Assembly (NCBI GenBank): GCA_023362775.1
Contig: JALMGJ010000002.1
Location: 108,307,981 to 108,371,980, forward strand
Source: Charina bottae
Lineage: Eukaryota > Chordata > Lepidosauria > Squamata > Charinaidae
Direction of reading: 5' to 3'
DNA: 64,000 bases
This document shows, one piece after another, positions 11,067-21,604 of this stretch (position 1 is the stretch's first letter; each line of letters opens with the position of its first letter). Below the pieces are notes generated by a model. That model was given only the letters and a program-made list of their open reading frames with translations. It did not search any database and was not told the origin of the DNA. The translations under genes and the position numbers were made by a program.

Positions 11067-11831
11067 TTGTCTGTAGCTTGAATCATGTCAACTGGATTTC
11101 TATTTTCTCAGTGGAAACGTTTCACTCCTTATCCAAGGAGATTCTTCAGTCTGAGCAAAGTTTGTAAGGGAATCCTTAAATATGTTTCTAGGTGGTTGTG
11201 TGACCTTACACCTGGGGCTAGGTCATGGTTATTTGAGATGTTTATTTCTAAGTCCCTTTATCATCCAAAGGAGGATCGTTAAGATCACCATGCTGCTGTT
11301 GAGCTTGTGAAATGGTCTTAATCTTCCTAGGCACAGAAGACAAAGCAGGAAGGAAGATAGGGGAAAGATTGTGCCTGAGCTCCCCACCTCTATTCAAGGA
11401 AGGATTTTCCAAGTTGGCATAAATGGATTGAATGACCATTCAATCCATTTATGCCAACTTGGAAAATCCTTCCTTGAATAGAGGTGGGGGCCTCAGGCAC
11501 AATCTTTCCCCTATCTTCCTCCCTGCTTTGTCTTCTGTGCCTAGGAAGATTAAGACCATTTCACAAGCTCAACAGCAGCATGGTGATCTTAACAATCCTT
11601 CTTTAGATGACAAGGGGACTTAGAAATAACATCTCAAAAAAATAACCATGACCTAGCCCCAAGTGTAAGGTCACACAGCAACATATTTTAGGATTCCCTT
11701 ACTAACTTTGCTCAGACTGAAGAAGCTCCTTGGATAAGAAGTGAAACGTTTCCACTGAGAAAATAGAAATCCAGTTGACATGAATCAAGCTACAGACAAT
11801 TCCACCTGGATGACTGAGAACCTTCATAGAC
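11067..11831. mobile_element. Palindromic Penelope-derived fold-back element, 765 bp
   Basis: The TSD GAGCTGGGCTAA is at 11055-11066 and 11832-11843. The element is a near-perfect inverted repeat centred on 11435/11436. Each arm ends outward with the Penelope terminal region and hammerhead-like motif, and each encodes the same Penelope C-terminal peptide (NPSLNRGG, LRHNLSPIF, VPRKIKT) found in the element at 30470-30560. It is thus a head-to-head dimer of two 5'-truncated Penelope copies with 3' ends outward. The right arm is about 35 bp longer. Confidence 0.9.
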
Positions 11832-11843
11832 GAGCTGGGCTAA

Positions 11844-13453
11844 CGTCTTCGCCTGGAAGAGTTTAAGAGCTGCCGGTATATAATGCCCTCCTTTACTCCG
11901 GAAAAACTTTAAAATGGCATTAGCTGAATTTTGTCCAGAATCAGCTGCATAATCAAAGTGAGGTTTCCTAGATCCAGTGGCGTGCATGACTACCCCTAGA
12001 TATTTAAAGCTATTCACTTGCTCTATTCTATGCCCATTTATATTCCAAGAACGAAATTTCGGTCTTTTGGCGAAGGTCATTATCTTTGTTTTCTGATAAT
12101 TTATTTCTAGCTGATTATTAATACAATACTGGGCCACAGTTGTCAAAGCTCTGTTGAGACCTACAGGAGTCCTAGAAAGTATGACCGCATCATCTGCATA
12201 AAGCAGCAGGGCAATACTACGGTCCCCTACTTTAGGAGGTGAAAGTCCGGGTGATTTAGACAACTTACCATATCATTAATATAAAAATTAAAAAGTAGCG
12301 GGGCCAAAATACAGCCCTGTTTCACCCCCTTTTGTACCTTAATCAGCTTGTAAAGGGACCCAAACCTATTGCATCTGACCTTCAAGGCCGTATCAGAGTA
12401 TAAGGCCCGAATTAAATAGAGAAGTCTACTATCTATTGAGGCAGCTTCCAACTTCTCCCACAGCTTAGACCTAGATATAGAATCAAAAGCTGCCTTTAAG
12501 TTAATGTAGGCTGCATACAATGATGTTATCTTGTTGGTACGATATTTTTCAATCAGATGTTGAAGAATCAGGCATTGTTCAATGGTTCCTCTGCCCTCTC
12601 CGAAGCCAGCCTGCTCGTCCGCTATAAGCTTTCTCTGGTCCAGCCATTCTTTGAGTTTTTCTTGCAGATGTCTAGCGTAGAGCTTGCTAATTATATTCAG
12701 GAGAATAATAGGCGTATAATTTGCAGGATCATTTGTCATCCCTTTTTTAAAAATCGGTACTATGATAGCCAGGCCCCAATCCTCTGGAATTCTCCCTGTT
12801 TTATCAATATAAGTAAAAAGTGTTGCTAAAAATGGGGTCCACCATTCGACATTGTTCTTTAATACTTCCGCTGAAATAAAATCCATCCCCGGAGCCTTCC
12901 CTTTTCTAAGTTGTCCTATAAGAGATTTAATTTCAGTTACCGATACTGGAGGCCACAAGGTTAGGCCTTCGTTCATATGTGTCAGCATCACATTATTAGG
13001 GTCCTCATACATTTTCTGAAAATGATATTCCCAGACCTCTGGTGAAATGTGAGTGTCTAGAATAGTAGAAGATCTTGCTGTCTGGTTAGATAATAATTGC
13101 CAAAAAAGAGGGGCATTCTTCAATTTGGCAGCTTCAATAAGGCGCTTCCACATGGTTTTCATATCCTGCTTCTTCCTATCAATCACCAATCTCTTATACT
13201 GTTCTTTGATGACAAGAAGGTGTTCAAGAGACTTCGTATTTCTGTTGTTGTTAGACTCTGTCTCAGATTTATATAGATGATAAGCTGCAGTGAGAGCTTT
13301 CTTGGCTTCAACACATTCTTTGTCAAACTGTGTCTTGGATAAAGTCACAGCTCTTTTGTTATCACCGTTAGAAGCGCAAGTTAATATTGGTTGTAATTTT
13401 TGTGTTAAATTTTTATACAAAGTCAATGGGTCTTGTGAGATATTAGGAGACAT
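11844..13453 (-). pseudogene. LINE reverse transcriptase
   Basis: Encodes RT in two frames. 12227-13453 carries the N-terminal RT blocks (LRKGKAPGMDFISAEVLK, EDWGLAIIVPIFKKG, EQAGFGEGRGT, KGVKQGCILAPLLFNFYIND). After a frameshift near 12230-12260, 11844-12263 has the catalytic YADD at 12189-12200 and the thumb (KTKIMTF, FKYLGVV). It is interrupted at 11843 by the fold-back. A stop near 13455 and the frameshift make it non-functional. Confidence 0.87.
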
Positions 13454-13603
13454 AAACGATAATCAAATTGTTCGTAGATCATCCTCTGCTAATGTCTTCC
13501 TCACCCTTTGATCAAGTTGTGGGGTCCATTTAGCAGGACAACTTTCTTGTCCTGCTGGGACGATGACAGGGGTAAAATATGCCTCTGGCCGCATCTGACT
13601 AGT

Positions 13604-13936
13604 AAAAAAAGGTAAAGGTACCCCCCGCACATTTGTGCAGTCGTGTCCGACTCTAGGGGCCGGTGCTCATCTCCGTTTGTTAGCCGAAGAGCCAGCGTTG
13701 TCCGAAGACACTTCCACGGTCATGTGGCCGCATGACGCCGCGGAACGCTGTTACCATCCCACCGAAGTGGTACCTATTAATCTACTTGCATTTGCATGCT
13801 TTCGAATTGCTAGGTTGGCAAGAGCTGGAGCTAGTGCGGGAGCTCACTCCGCACGCAGGGCTAGGGATTCGAACCTCCGAACTTGCGATCTTCCAATCGA
13901 CAAGCCTGGCGTCTTACCCGCTGAGCCACCACGCGT
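13604..13936 (-). mobile_element. tRNA-derived SINE
   Basis: Read on the minus strand it starts with a tRNA-like head (GTGGCTCAGCGGGTAAGACG as box A, GGTTCGAATCCC as box B) and ends in a GGTACCTTTACCTTTTTTT tail. Copies at 27795-28110 and 46437-46763 share the whole body. The body includes AGAGTCGGACACGACT, also found near the 3' end of BovB. Its TSD is indistinct (only ACTA shared). Confidence 0.88.
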
Positions 13937-14751
13937 AGTTGTCTTCAAATGTAGACATAGAGGAAGGTGGTCATTTTCTAGATGTGGAAGCACCTTAAAG
14001 GACTCCACTAAATGTAATAAGTTAGTAGGAACTAGCATATAATCAATGGTACTTTTCCTAGTCCCAACCATAAATGTATATTCTCCTGGGTGATCACTTT
14101 TAAAAGAGCCATTTAGTATGAATAAATTAAACTTATTTGCAAATTTGGCTAGACAGATCCCAGCGTAGTTAAATCTTTTATCTTTGGAGAGGCGTACGAA
14201 GGTGGTATCTGGTAAATTGGGAGCGTGGGTTGAAGGATACTGTTGAAATTTAGAGAACAGTGTATGGTCATCAGGACCTAGCCTTGCGTTAAAATCACCC
14301 CCAAGGAGTACCAAAACACTAGGGTATTCCAGAAGGCGGTTATCAACATAGTGCTCTAAATCTAACCACATTGCCTCAATTTCTGCTTTTCTTTGTATTG
14401 GCGGGAAGTATACATTGATAATTAATAAAGAGATATTTCCCAGATCTAAAAGTACGGCCATAGTTGTTTGATTAAGTGATTGAATGGATTTATGACCTAC
14501 TTTCAGGGCGGTGGAAATAAGAATTCCCAATCCACCTTTCATCCGCCCTGGCCCTCTGCCAGTGGTTGCCTCCAACTTGTACGAATGATAACCATTTAAT
14601 ACAAGGTCATCTGCTGTCCACGTTTCCTGTAGCAAAAGAACATCCATATCTAACAAGTGATCTAAATGGTTAAGGCCTTTGTTACGATACCATCCAGCTA
14701 TATTCCACGAAATAATTTTCAGGGTATTTATCTTATACTGGTCTGCATACT
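13937..14751 (-). pseudogene. LINE APE-type endonuclease
   Basis: An apurinic-endonuclease-like domain. It opens with LKIISWNIAGWYRNKG right after an in-frame TGA, then VLLLQETW with the catalytic Glu, LGGDFNARLG, the TIDYMLV box and the terminal NDHLPL (catalytic Asp-His). The SINE at 13604-13936 separates it from RT. The domain itself has no frameshift. It would nick target DNA for target-primed reverse transcription. Confidence 0.88.
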
Positions 14752-14752
14752 G

Positions 14753-16330
14753 TCAGGCCATATGCATTAATATCCTTGATCTAGACAAACCCTCTTTATG
14801 ACCCAAATGGGTTTCATCCATGTTTCCATCTTCTAAAGATCCAAGGTTGGAAATTTCTAAGGGTTGCTCATGAACTTGAGCCACTGAAATAATTTTTGCT
14901 TTAGTTGTTTCCATTTGCTTCTGTGTAATATTATTACTTGTAGTGAGAGCTAAAGGCTCCTCTATCTGAGATATTACATCTGGATTTTGTAATTCTTGAT
15001 TATCATTGTCCACTTTCTGTCTGCAACTAGTTTGCTCTCTCTTTTCAGTGCATTCAAATTGTTGTCCAAAGTGAAGGTTTTCTTCTTGCATTGTTTGAAA
15101 TGTTGAATTTATTAAGGTGTTCGCTTTGTAACAAGTTGCCTTTAAAGCTCCTTTTAAATCATCTAATTTCTTAAATGTATCATCTTGTTTATTATCTGGT
15201 AGAACACTAAATGCGTTAATTAAGTTTCCTTCTGAAGGATCCGTCGTCAACTGGGTTGTTATCGGGAGGAAAGAATGTTTACTATTATTGTTCCTTGGCA
15301 TAGTCTCCATTGATGAGGTGTCCTTGAATTTATCTGAGGGAGTGTTTCTACTATGAGTTAAAATTCTATCACTCTCTTGGTTACACTGAATTACAATTGG
15401 ATTAATTTCCTCTGAATGAAAAACTCGAGTTGGAAATATTGAGAATGTATTCAGAAAGGGTTTCATTTTTAGAAGCATACTAGGTATCACAGAAAGACCA
15501 AAAGTCAACAAGATCCGTTTAAAGCCACCTCTGGCTGGTAACCAGTCTATCATCTGTAAATCCACAAATCATTTCTCACATCGTAGTAACTGACTTAATG
15601 ATTGGGATATAGCTCTTTTCGTCTCCCATTTGCCTCCATTAATGCTATCAGATTGTATTTGAAGGGCTATCTTATTGGGTTGTAAATAACATTTGCCTAG
15701 TAAAGGTTTTTTACCCTTTTCATTTATTTCTATGCAGTTGTTTGTCATATTCATATCTTCCCTTTTAACTCCTAATAAAGGGTTAACTTCAGTAACTGAA
15801 GCTTCCCTTCCTCCACAACCTGACTTTGAGTAACAGCGTAAGTATAAGCCCTTAGTTTTGTCAGAGGCCTCAGTTTGATTTGAATGATTCTTGATGAGTT
15901 CGACAAAAGAGTCTTTTAAAGAGTCAACTTGAGTATTAATTGCGGTCAGTAAATCAAAGATTGAGAGAACAGTCTGTGCCGTCGACAGGTTGTGTCTAGT
16001 TATAAATTCCAATGAGTTTTGGACTTTCAAACTTTTAAGATCAAGTAGTCCTTCCTTATCTAATTGTTCAGCAGCTGTGCAGACAGCCTGTGGGGGAGTC
16101 GTATTTTCTAACAATGATGAAGTGAACTCCAACAATTGCTGAATCTCTATCTCAGCATGTAAGTCCCACTCTAAAGAATCATTTCTATTCAGTAGATAAG
16201 ACGGGAAATTATAATTTGCTGACGAGGATTGCTTACTTGTAACATATCTGTCCACCTTCTGTTATTTCAATGGTTTAGATGAGGGTTGCGTTGCCGAGGG
16301 AGTCCTTTGTCTCTTCTTCCTTTTCCCCAT
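14753..16330 (-). pseudogene. LINE ORF1-like region, in frame with the endonuclease
   Basis: From an ATG at 16328-16330 it begins with a very basic stretch (MGKRKKRQR), perhaps a nuclear or nucleic-acid-binding tail. Stops interrupt it: a TAA after about 22 codons, a TGA at 15569-15571 and a TGA at 14753-14755. All lie in the same frame as the endonuclease. No CCHC knuckle or RRM is evident. It may be the N-terminal part of a single long ORF with point-mutation stops, or a separate ORF1 ended by the TGA at 14753. Confidence 0.65.
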
Positions 16331-16617
16331 ACCAAGAGATATGTAGTATAAGTAAAATATAAATAAGCAAGGAGGCTCCGTAGAAGACTAACAACTATTT
16401 GAAGATGAATGGTGAATTTAAAATATACTAAAATAAAATAGCCGGAGCTTGTTAGAAAAGCTCATTATTGGAGGCACCTCCTTCCTTGCTTCAATTAGAT
16501 GAGTTAAAAATACTTAAGATAAAAAGTCCATAAATAAAAATCCATAAATAAATCTGCTATTAAGCAGGAGCTCCGCATGGAAGCTGCTGCTCCGTCGCCA
16601 TCTTGAAAAAAAGCCTC

Positions 16618-19208
16618 GTCACTGGAGCAAAAGTTTTGTCATAATCCACATTTTTCCTTTGAGCAAAACCTTTTGCTACCAACCTTGCTTTGTACTTCTG
16701 AATTTTACCATCAGAATCTTTTTTCAGTTTAAACACCCACCTACAACCTAAAACCTTCTGATTGGGAGGTAGACTTACTAATTTCCAAGTTTTATTTTCC
16801 TTTAAGGAATCCAATTCCTGCTGCATGGCTTCATGCCAGCACTTAGCTATTTCAGATGGCATCTCATTAATTTCCTCTAAAGACTCAGGCTCTGTGTAAA
16901 TGTGAAAAGCCTTTATCACATCTACTTGATAACGATCAGGTGGAACCCCCTTATTAATCCTTTCAGACCTGTGAGGTAGGACAGGACTTACATTCTGAAT
17001 TCCACCATTGTCCTCAGAAACCTCTGACTTCCCAGACAATTCAACTTCCTGCTCATTGCCTTCACTAGGTGATTCCTGCAAATCACCATCAGCAAGACTT
17101 TGCTGCTCCCTCATGGATAAATCAACTGAAGAACTAGAGTTTATTTTATCCCAATTCTGCTCAGCAAAAGAAGCACTTTTACTAATTATCAGTTGATTAT
17201 CCAGTATGAACCTGTAGCTCCTCTGACTTTGTTCATACCCTACAAAGATTGCTTTCTTTGTTCTGGAAGCCCCCTTACACCTCAGCTGTTTTGGAATGTG
17301 CACCCAAGCGGTGCTCCCAAAAACTCTGAGATGATTTACTTTAGGCTTCACACCATAGAACAAATGAAATGGCACATCCTGAATTGCACTGCCAAACAGC
17401 CTGTTCTGAACATAACATGCTGTAGAAACAGCTTCTCCCCAAAACCTAAAAGGTAAACTGGCATCCTTCAGCAAACACATCATTGCTTCCTGCAGTGTTT
17501 GCCCTTTTCGTTCTGCAACAGAATTCTGTTCTGGTGTGTAAGGGTTAGCTAAAATGTGTTCTATCCCTTTTTCTAACAAAAAGCTTTTAAACTTTGAGGA
17601 TAGATACTCCCCACCTCTGTCTGATTGCAAGGCAGACACTGGCCTTCGGGATTTTCCATTTGCCCAAGTTACAAAACCCTTAAATTTATCAAAGACCTCA
17701 TCTTTGTGTTTCAACAAATAAATGAATGTGTACCTGGAAAAGTCATCTATGAAGGTCAAAATGTACCTTGCTCCCCCAAGACTAGGAGAAAATGGGCCTA
17801 TAACATCAGAATGAATAATCTCTAGAGGCCTAGAGGTGGACCTATCAGAAAACTTCTTCACAGGAGCCCTTGTGGTTTTATTCTCCTTGCAAATTGCACA
17901 ATCCAGATACTTATCACAAGGTTTCAATTTTAAATCAGCAGAATAACTAGGCATTTGAGATATGTACTTAAAATTAGCATGAGCAAACCTCCTATGTAAT
18001 AAATGGATGCATTGATCGTGTATGGGCTTATTCTCAAACACAGCTTTTGCTATTTGCTTCTCAGCCTTCTGTACAATGTAAAGAGAATCTTTCTGCAAAC
18101 ATTTTGCAATTACTTTACCATCCTTCCTAATTTCACAACCCTCTTTCTTAAAAGTTACAACGTAACCTGATGCAACTAGCTGTCCCACAGACAAGAGATT
18201 ACTTTGAAAATTAGGCACAAACAAAACATTTTGAACAGTTTCCCCCAAACATGGAAGATTAATCTCACCTTCACCCACGATCTTGGATACAGATCCATCT
18301 GCTAAGGAAACTCTTTGTTTGTTAGTTTTAGACAGAGACAGGAAAGCATTTTTATTGTTACAGATATGGGCATTTGAGCCGCTGTCAAGAATCCACAAGT
18401 CTTTATCATCACAGTTCTCTACAACTTTTGCATGAAGAATTTTCTTTCTAGAAGTTTCTTCTTTCTTCTTAGAAATCTTCTTGCTTTTAAACTGGATACA
18501 GTCCTTCTGCAGATGTGCAGGGGATCCACATGTAAAGCATCGCCGGCTGGAAAATGCAGAAGCTTGGAATTCAAAGCTCTTCCGCTCCCTCTGCTGGCCA
18601 CGAGAAGACTTTATTGTAGAAATGGAGGCAGCTTTTTCTTGTCTCTTCTCCCACTCAGCAAGAAGCTGGGTAGACACAAACGAGGGAGTTAGATCAGCTT
18701 CTGGGATTCCCTCCATGGAGCAAATTAAAGTGTCCCAGGACTCATTCAACAAAGACAGCATTATATAAGCTTTCATTAGAGGGGTAAATTCCATCCCACG
18801 CTCTTGAAGCTGCACAAAATAGTTTTGCAGTTTATGAAGATGCTCTGGCAAATTTCCATTCTCAGGCAAGTGAACCTTGTACAGCTTTTTGGTTAAAATA
18901 ACCTTGCTGCCTGGAGTAGTTTTTACATATAAATCATGTAAATAGTCCCATAAGTCTTTGGAAGTTTCTTTGCCTCTCACGTGTATAAGCTGAGAGTCTT
19001 CCACAGCCAAAATAATGGAGGCTTTGCATTTCTCATCTTTCCTCATCCAAGCTTGATCTGGATTCTGAGGAATTCGTTCAGAAATAGCAGACCACAAATT
19101 TTCTCTCCTCAAGAAACTCTCCATTTTCAAAGACCAGTTCAAATAATTAGTATTAGATAGCTTTTCCAGGGGCATACCTTGAAAACTTGAAGATCCAGCA
19201 GCCGCCAT
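16618..19208 (-). CDS. Inner copia gag, protease, integrase and RT start
   Basis: Starts at the ATG giving MAAAGSSSFQG, about 200 bp after the primer site. The gag capsid-like region is followed by a zinc knuckle (CFTCGSPAHLQKDC), protease (LWILDSGSNAH; catalytic DSG at 18378-18386), and the integrase zinc region (HRRFAH ... CAICK). The D-D-E triad follows (HSDVIGP, QSDRGGEYL, EQNSVAERK), then the RT start (GCRWVFKLK, KARLVAKGF, FAPVT). It is intact up to the LINE insertion. The final residues predicted past FAPVT come from the LINE. Confidence 0.93.
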
Positions 19209-19401
19209 TGCTTCTTCTCTCCCCTGTTGGAGTAATCCACGAGGCTGGAAAACATGAGGCTAGACTCCGCCTCCAAGTGAAACTTCTTGTAACTGCCAGC
19301 AAGTTTCAAAAAACAAAAAAGCCTCTTCATTTGCAGATGAAACAGTTCAGCTGTCCTCTTTTCATATTTCCATAAGTTTTGTCTCTGATCGAGAAAGCAT
19401 T

Positions 19402-19416
19402 TGCTGGGCCCATAAC
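19402..19416 (-). other. Primer-binding site of inner copia: initiator tRNA-Met half
   Basis: The minus strand reads GTTATGGGCCCAGCA beside the 5' LTR. This is the exact complement of the anticodon-arm segment TGCTGGGCCCATAAC of vertebrate initiator tRNA-Met, ending at about nucleotide 39. Drosophila copia is known to use the cleaved 5' half of this tRNA as primer. Priming here is inferred from the match. Confidence 0.85.
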
Positions 19417-19417
19417 T

Positions 19418-19909
19418 TTTTGTTGTTTTATAAAATTTGTAATCAGAGTTATGGAAAATATTGAGAGACAAGCAAACTGAAAGCTTGCAGTAAAAAGTTG
19501 CTTTTTATTTTAAAACAAAGAACAGATGAGCCTTGCATCTTCTTCAGCCGAAGAAGGCATGGTTGATTAACATAAGCTATTTACATTGAGATAGCAGAGC
19601 AGAGTAGAGAGAGAACAAAAGCAGAGATAACACTTTTAAAGCTTTTTACAATTGCAACTTGGCCATACCTGAGTGGACAGGATCTGGCATGTGACCAAAC
19701 ACCTAGGAAACAGATTCCCAATATGGGCAAAGCTTAAACAGGTAATTCTGATTGGTCAGAAATATCAGACTAGCTGGCTCCAAAGTAAATTAACATTCCT
19801 GAGGAAGGTAGCCAACACGTGTTCCCCAAGAGCCCAAAAAGAAACTTCAAGGCTTGGCTTTTTAAAAACTCAGCCCCATATTCTACAGACATAAAAAATA
19901 TATGCAACA
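19418..19909 (-). repeat. 5' LTR of inner copia
   Basis: Same length as 8043-8534, with about seven differences by eye. Confidence 0.93.
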
Positions 19910-19910
19910 T

Positions 19911-20860
19911 AAACTTGGTACATACACAAACCCTTTGCTGGTAACAGATGCAACACTTCCATTTATAAGACTAACATGATCACGTTCAGCCTTCATAAAA
20001 CTTTTAAACATTTGCCTATCATTGGCGATGTGCTGGCTGGCTCCGCTGTCAAGAAGCCACGGCTCCCTTAAATCTCTTCCTGCTGAAGTAATCACCGACA
20101 GCTGGACAGCACTCCGTTGCTTGGAAATCCCTGGCTTGGCTTTTGGTTTCTTTTTCTTATCACAGTCTTTAAACAAATGTTTATCAGACTTACAGCAAAA
20201 ACAGCGTCTCACATATAAAACATTCTCAGAGTTACATTCCTTAGAATAACTGTTTTGCTTTGACTTAATTACGTTAGAACTTTGTTTCCTCCTTTGCTCC
20301 TCTTCCAGAAGTCGCCAAGTTAAATAATTTACAGTCAAATCACTCTCAGATAAAGACCCGAAACTGGTGGCTAAATTATCCCATGTTTCATTCAGAGAAC
20401 TGAGAATTGCATAAACCTTATGTGCTTCTGAAAACTGCATATCTCTCTGAGCTAATTCGAGGAACAAGCCAGTCATATAATGCAAGTGTTCACGGATATC
20501 CCCACTTTCAAGCAATCTAGCATGATAAAGCCTCTGTGTCAACAATACTTTGCATAACGGTGTGCTTCTAAGATAAACATTCTTTAAAGCTTCCCAACAC
20601 TTACTGGCTAACTGACAATTTCTAACATAACATAATTGGCTATCCTCCAAACATAAAATTATGCTTGCCAATGCTTTCTCGTCCTGTAGAACAACTGCTT
20701 CATCGTCCAAGTTTGGTTGAGGGCAAAGTACAATCTTCCAAAGACCTTCACGGTGAAGATACATCTCCATTTTGTACGCCCAGGACAGATAATTAGATGC
20801 ATTCAGTCTTTCCAGAGGGAATCCACCTCCAACTGTTGGCTGCATCTTGACTGTGCTCAT
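19911..20860 (-). CDS. Outer copia gag and protease start
   Basis: Starts at the ATG giving MSTVKMQPTVGGG, about 250 bp after the 5' LTR. It encodes the copia-type gag (LNASNYLSWAYKMEMYL, the UBN2-like segment), a zinc knuckle (CFCCKSDKHLFKDC) and the protease start (LLDSGASQH; DSG at 20042-20050). The inner copia interrupts it after KGFVYVPSL. The last eight residues of the open frame belong to the inserted LTR. The rest of protease and pol continues at 8037. Confidence 0.93.
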
Positions 20861-21096
20861 CTTTCCTCAGCCCCTCCTGGGCAGACACCGATGATAAATT
20901 GCACAGACCTTATCAGAACGTCCTTCAGCTGCAAAACAAGCGTAGGAGAGAAAAACACACACACAGTCACGGAACCTGGAAAAGCTCCAAAATCGCTCCA
21001 AATAGCCAAATGATTCCTGGATAGGCGTCCAAAGTCCTACAGCTGTGCCAGCATACCAGCTGCACACGATCCACTGCCAGTCCAAAGCCTGTCGCC

Positions 21097-21111
21097 TCTG
21101 GGCCCTTAACC
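21097..21111 (-). other. Primer-binding site of outer copia
   Basis: The minus strand reads GGTTAAGGGCCCAGA beside the 5' LTR. It matches the complement of the initiator tRNA-Met anticodon arm except for one central A/T difference and its far end. It is a degenerate version of the site in the inner copia. Confidence 0.6.
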
Positions 21112-21559
21112 TGTCAGAGTGCGTGGGTGAAGCGGCCTGATCCTTCTTCCTAGACACCAGTGATCCACGTACTATGCAGTAAATAGACACTCAAACAGAG
21201 ATTATATAAAATATCCTATTTACTTTATATACATACGTATTACAGATCACTTCCACACAGGAAACAAATGATACAGCGATGAAGTTAGAGCAAACAAGAA
21301 GAAACGAGAAGAAAGAATACCAGGATTCTTCTGCTTATATATACAAACTGACCAATCACACTATAGGTCACTCTCATCATCTGCCACACCCAACTAAACT
21401 GTAGCACCTGTAGTATGAGTCACCCACTGATACATCATCCCTACAACAATGGCTGCTAATTGGGTGACTTGCAGAATAATTCCCCTCTCACCTAGATATC
21501 AAGCCTCTGCAGTAAAATTTATCTAACTGTAAATTCCTGGGTATATACAAACCCCAACA
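21112..21559 (-). repeat. 5' LTR of outer copia
   Basis: Same length as 1997-2444. TG...CA ends, followed by the TSD AATAT. Confidence 0.95.
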
Positions 21560-21571
21560 AATATGATGTCT

Positions 21572-21604
21572 TCTCTCTCCCTCTCTCCCTCTCTCCCTCT
21601 CTCT
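21572..21604. repeat. (CTCTCCCT)n microsatellite
   Basis: A pyrimidine repeat where the BovB relic stops being recognisable. Confidence 0.9.

Larger units (their letters stand above)
9847..16617 (-). mobile_element. APE-type non-LTR retrotransposon (LINE), apparently with its true 5' end
   Basis: A 13-bp TSD GTCACTGGAGCAA flanks it. The 5' end at 16617 reads through AAGATGGCGACGG, typical of a LINE promoter start. Order on the minus strand: a basic ORF1-like region, an APE endonuclease, RT, then a Cys-rich C-terminus and a 3' UTR with a TA/CA microsatellite. Two insertions interrupt it (SINE about 13604-13936, Penelope fold-back 11067-11831); without them it is about 5.7 kb. Stops and frameshifts show it is dead. 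The RT resembles the Jockey/R1/I/Vingi group, but I cannot fix the clade. Confidence 0.88.
8043..19909 (-). mobile_element. Inner Ty1/copia LTR retrotransposon, nested in the outer one
   Basis: It has two 492-bp LTRs (8043-8534, 19418-19909) differing at about seven positions by eye (1.4%), fewer than the outer LTRs, as its nested position requires. Flanks share TAAAC (8038-8042 and 19910-19914), extendable to TAAACTT. With one copy of TAAAC removed, the outer gag-pol frame reads through. That places the LTR end at AACAAAA rather than a canonical CA, so the exact border is uncertain by a few bases. A 6.8-kb LINE (9847-16617) splits its RT. Confidence 0.92.
1997..21559 (-). mobile_element. Outer Ty1/copia LTR retrotransposon, nested
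   Basis: It is flanked by AATAT at 1992-1996 and 21560-21564, a 5-bp target duplication. Two 448-bp LTRs (1997-2444 and 21112-21559) begin TG and end CA and differ at about nine positions by eye, roughly 2%. Domain order gag-protease-integrase-RT-RNase H, with integrase before RT, defines Ty1/copia. The body is split by a hAT-type element (2771-5456) and a second copia (8043-19909). With those removed the coding frame continues across both sites. Copia elements are uncommon in vertebrates. Confidence 0.95.

Noticed and set aside
13604..13936. A tRNA gene, from the box A/box B-like sequences
   Set aside because: The tRNA-like head is followed by a conserved SINE body and found in three copies, two with clear TSDs. 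No intact cloverleaf was identified.
10485..14656. A host nuclease or polymerase gene
   Set aside because: Endonuclease, RT and Cys-rich C-terminus are in LINE order and lie between 13-bp TSDs inside a copia element.
2100..21400. CRISPR-like or phage-like arrays
   Set aside because: Spaced direct repeats here are LTRs and transposon arrays in a vertebrate genome; no cas-like genes or spacer pattern exist.
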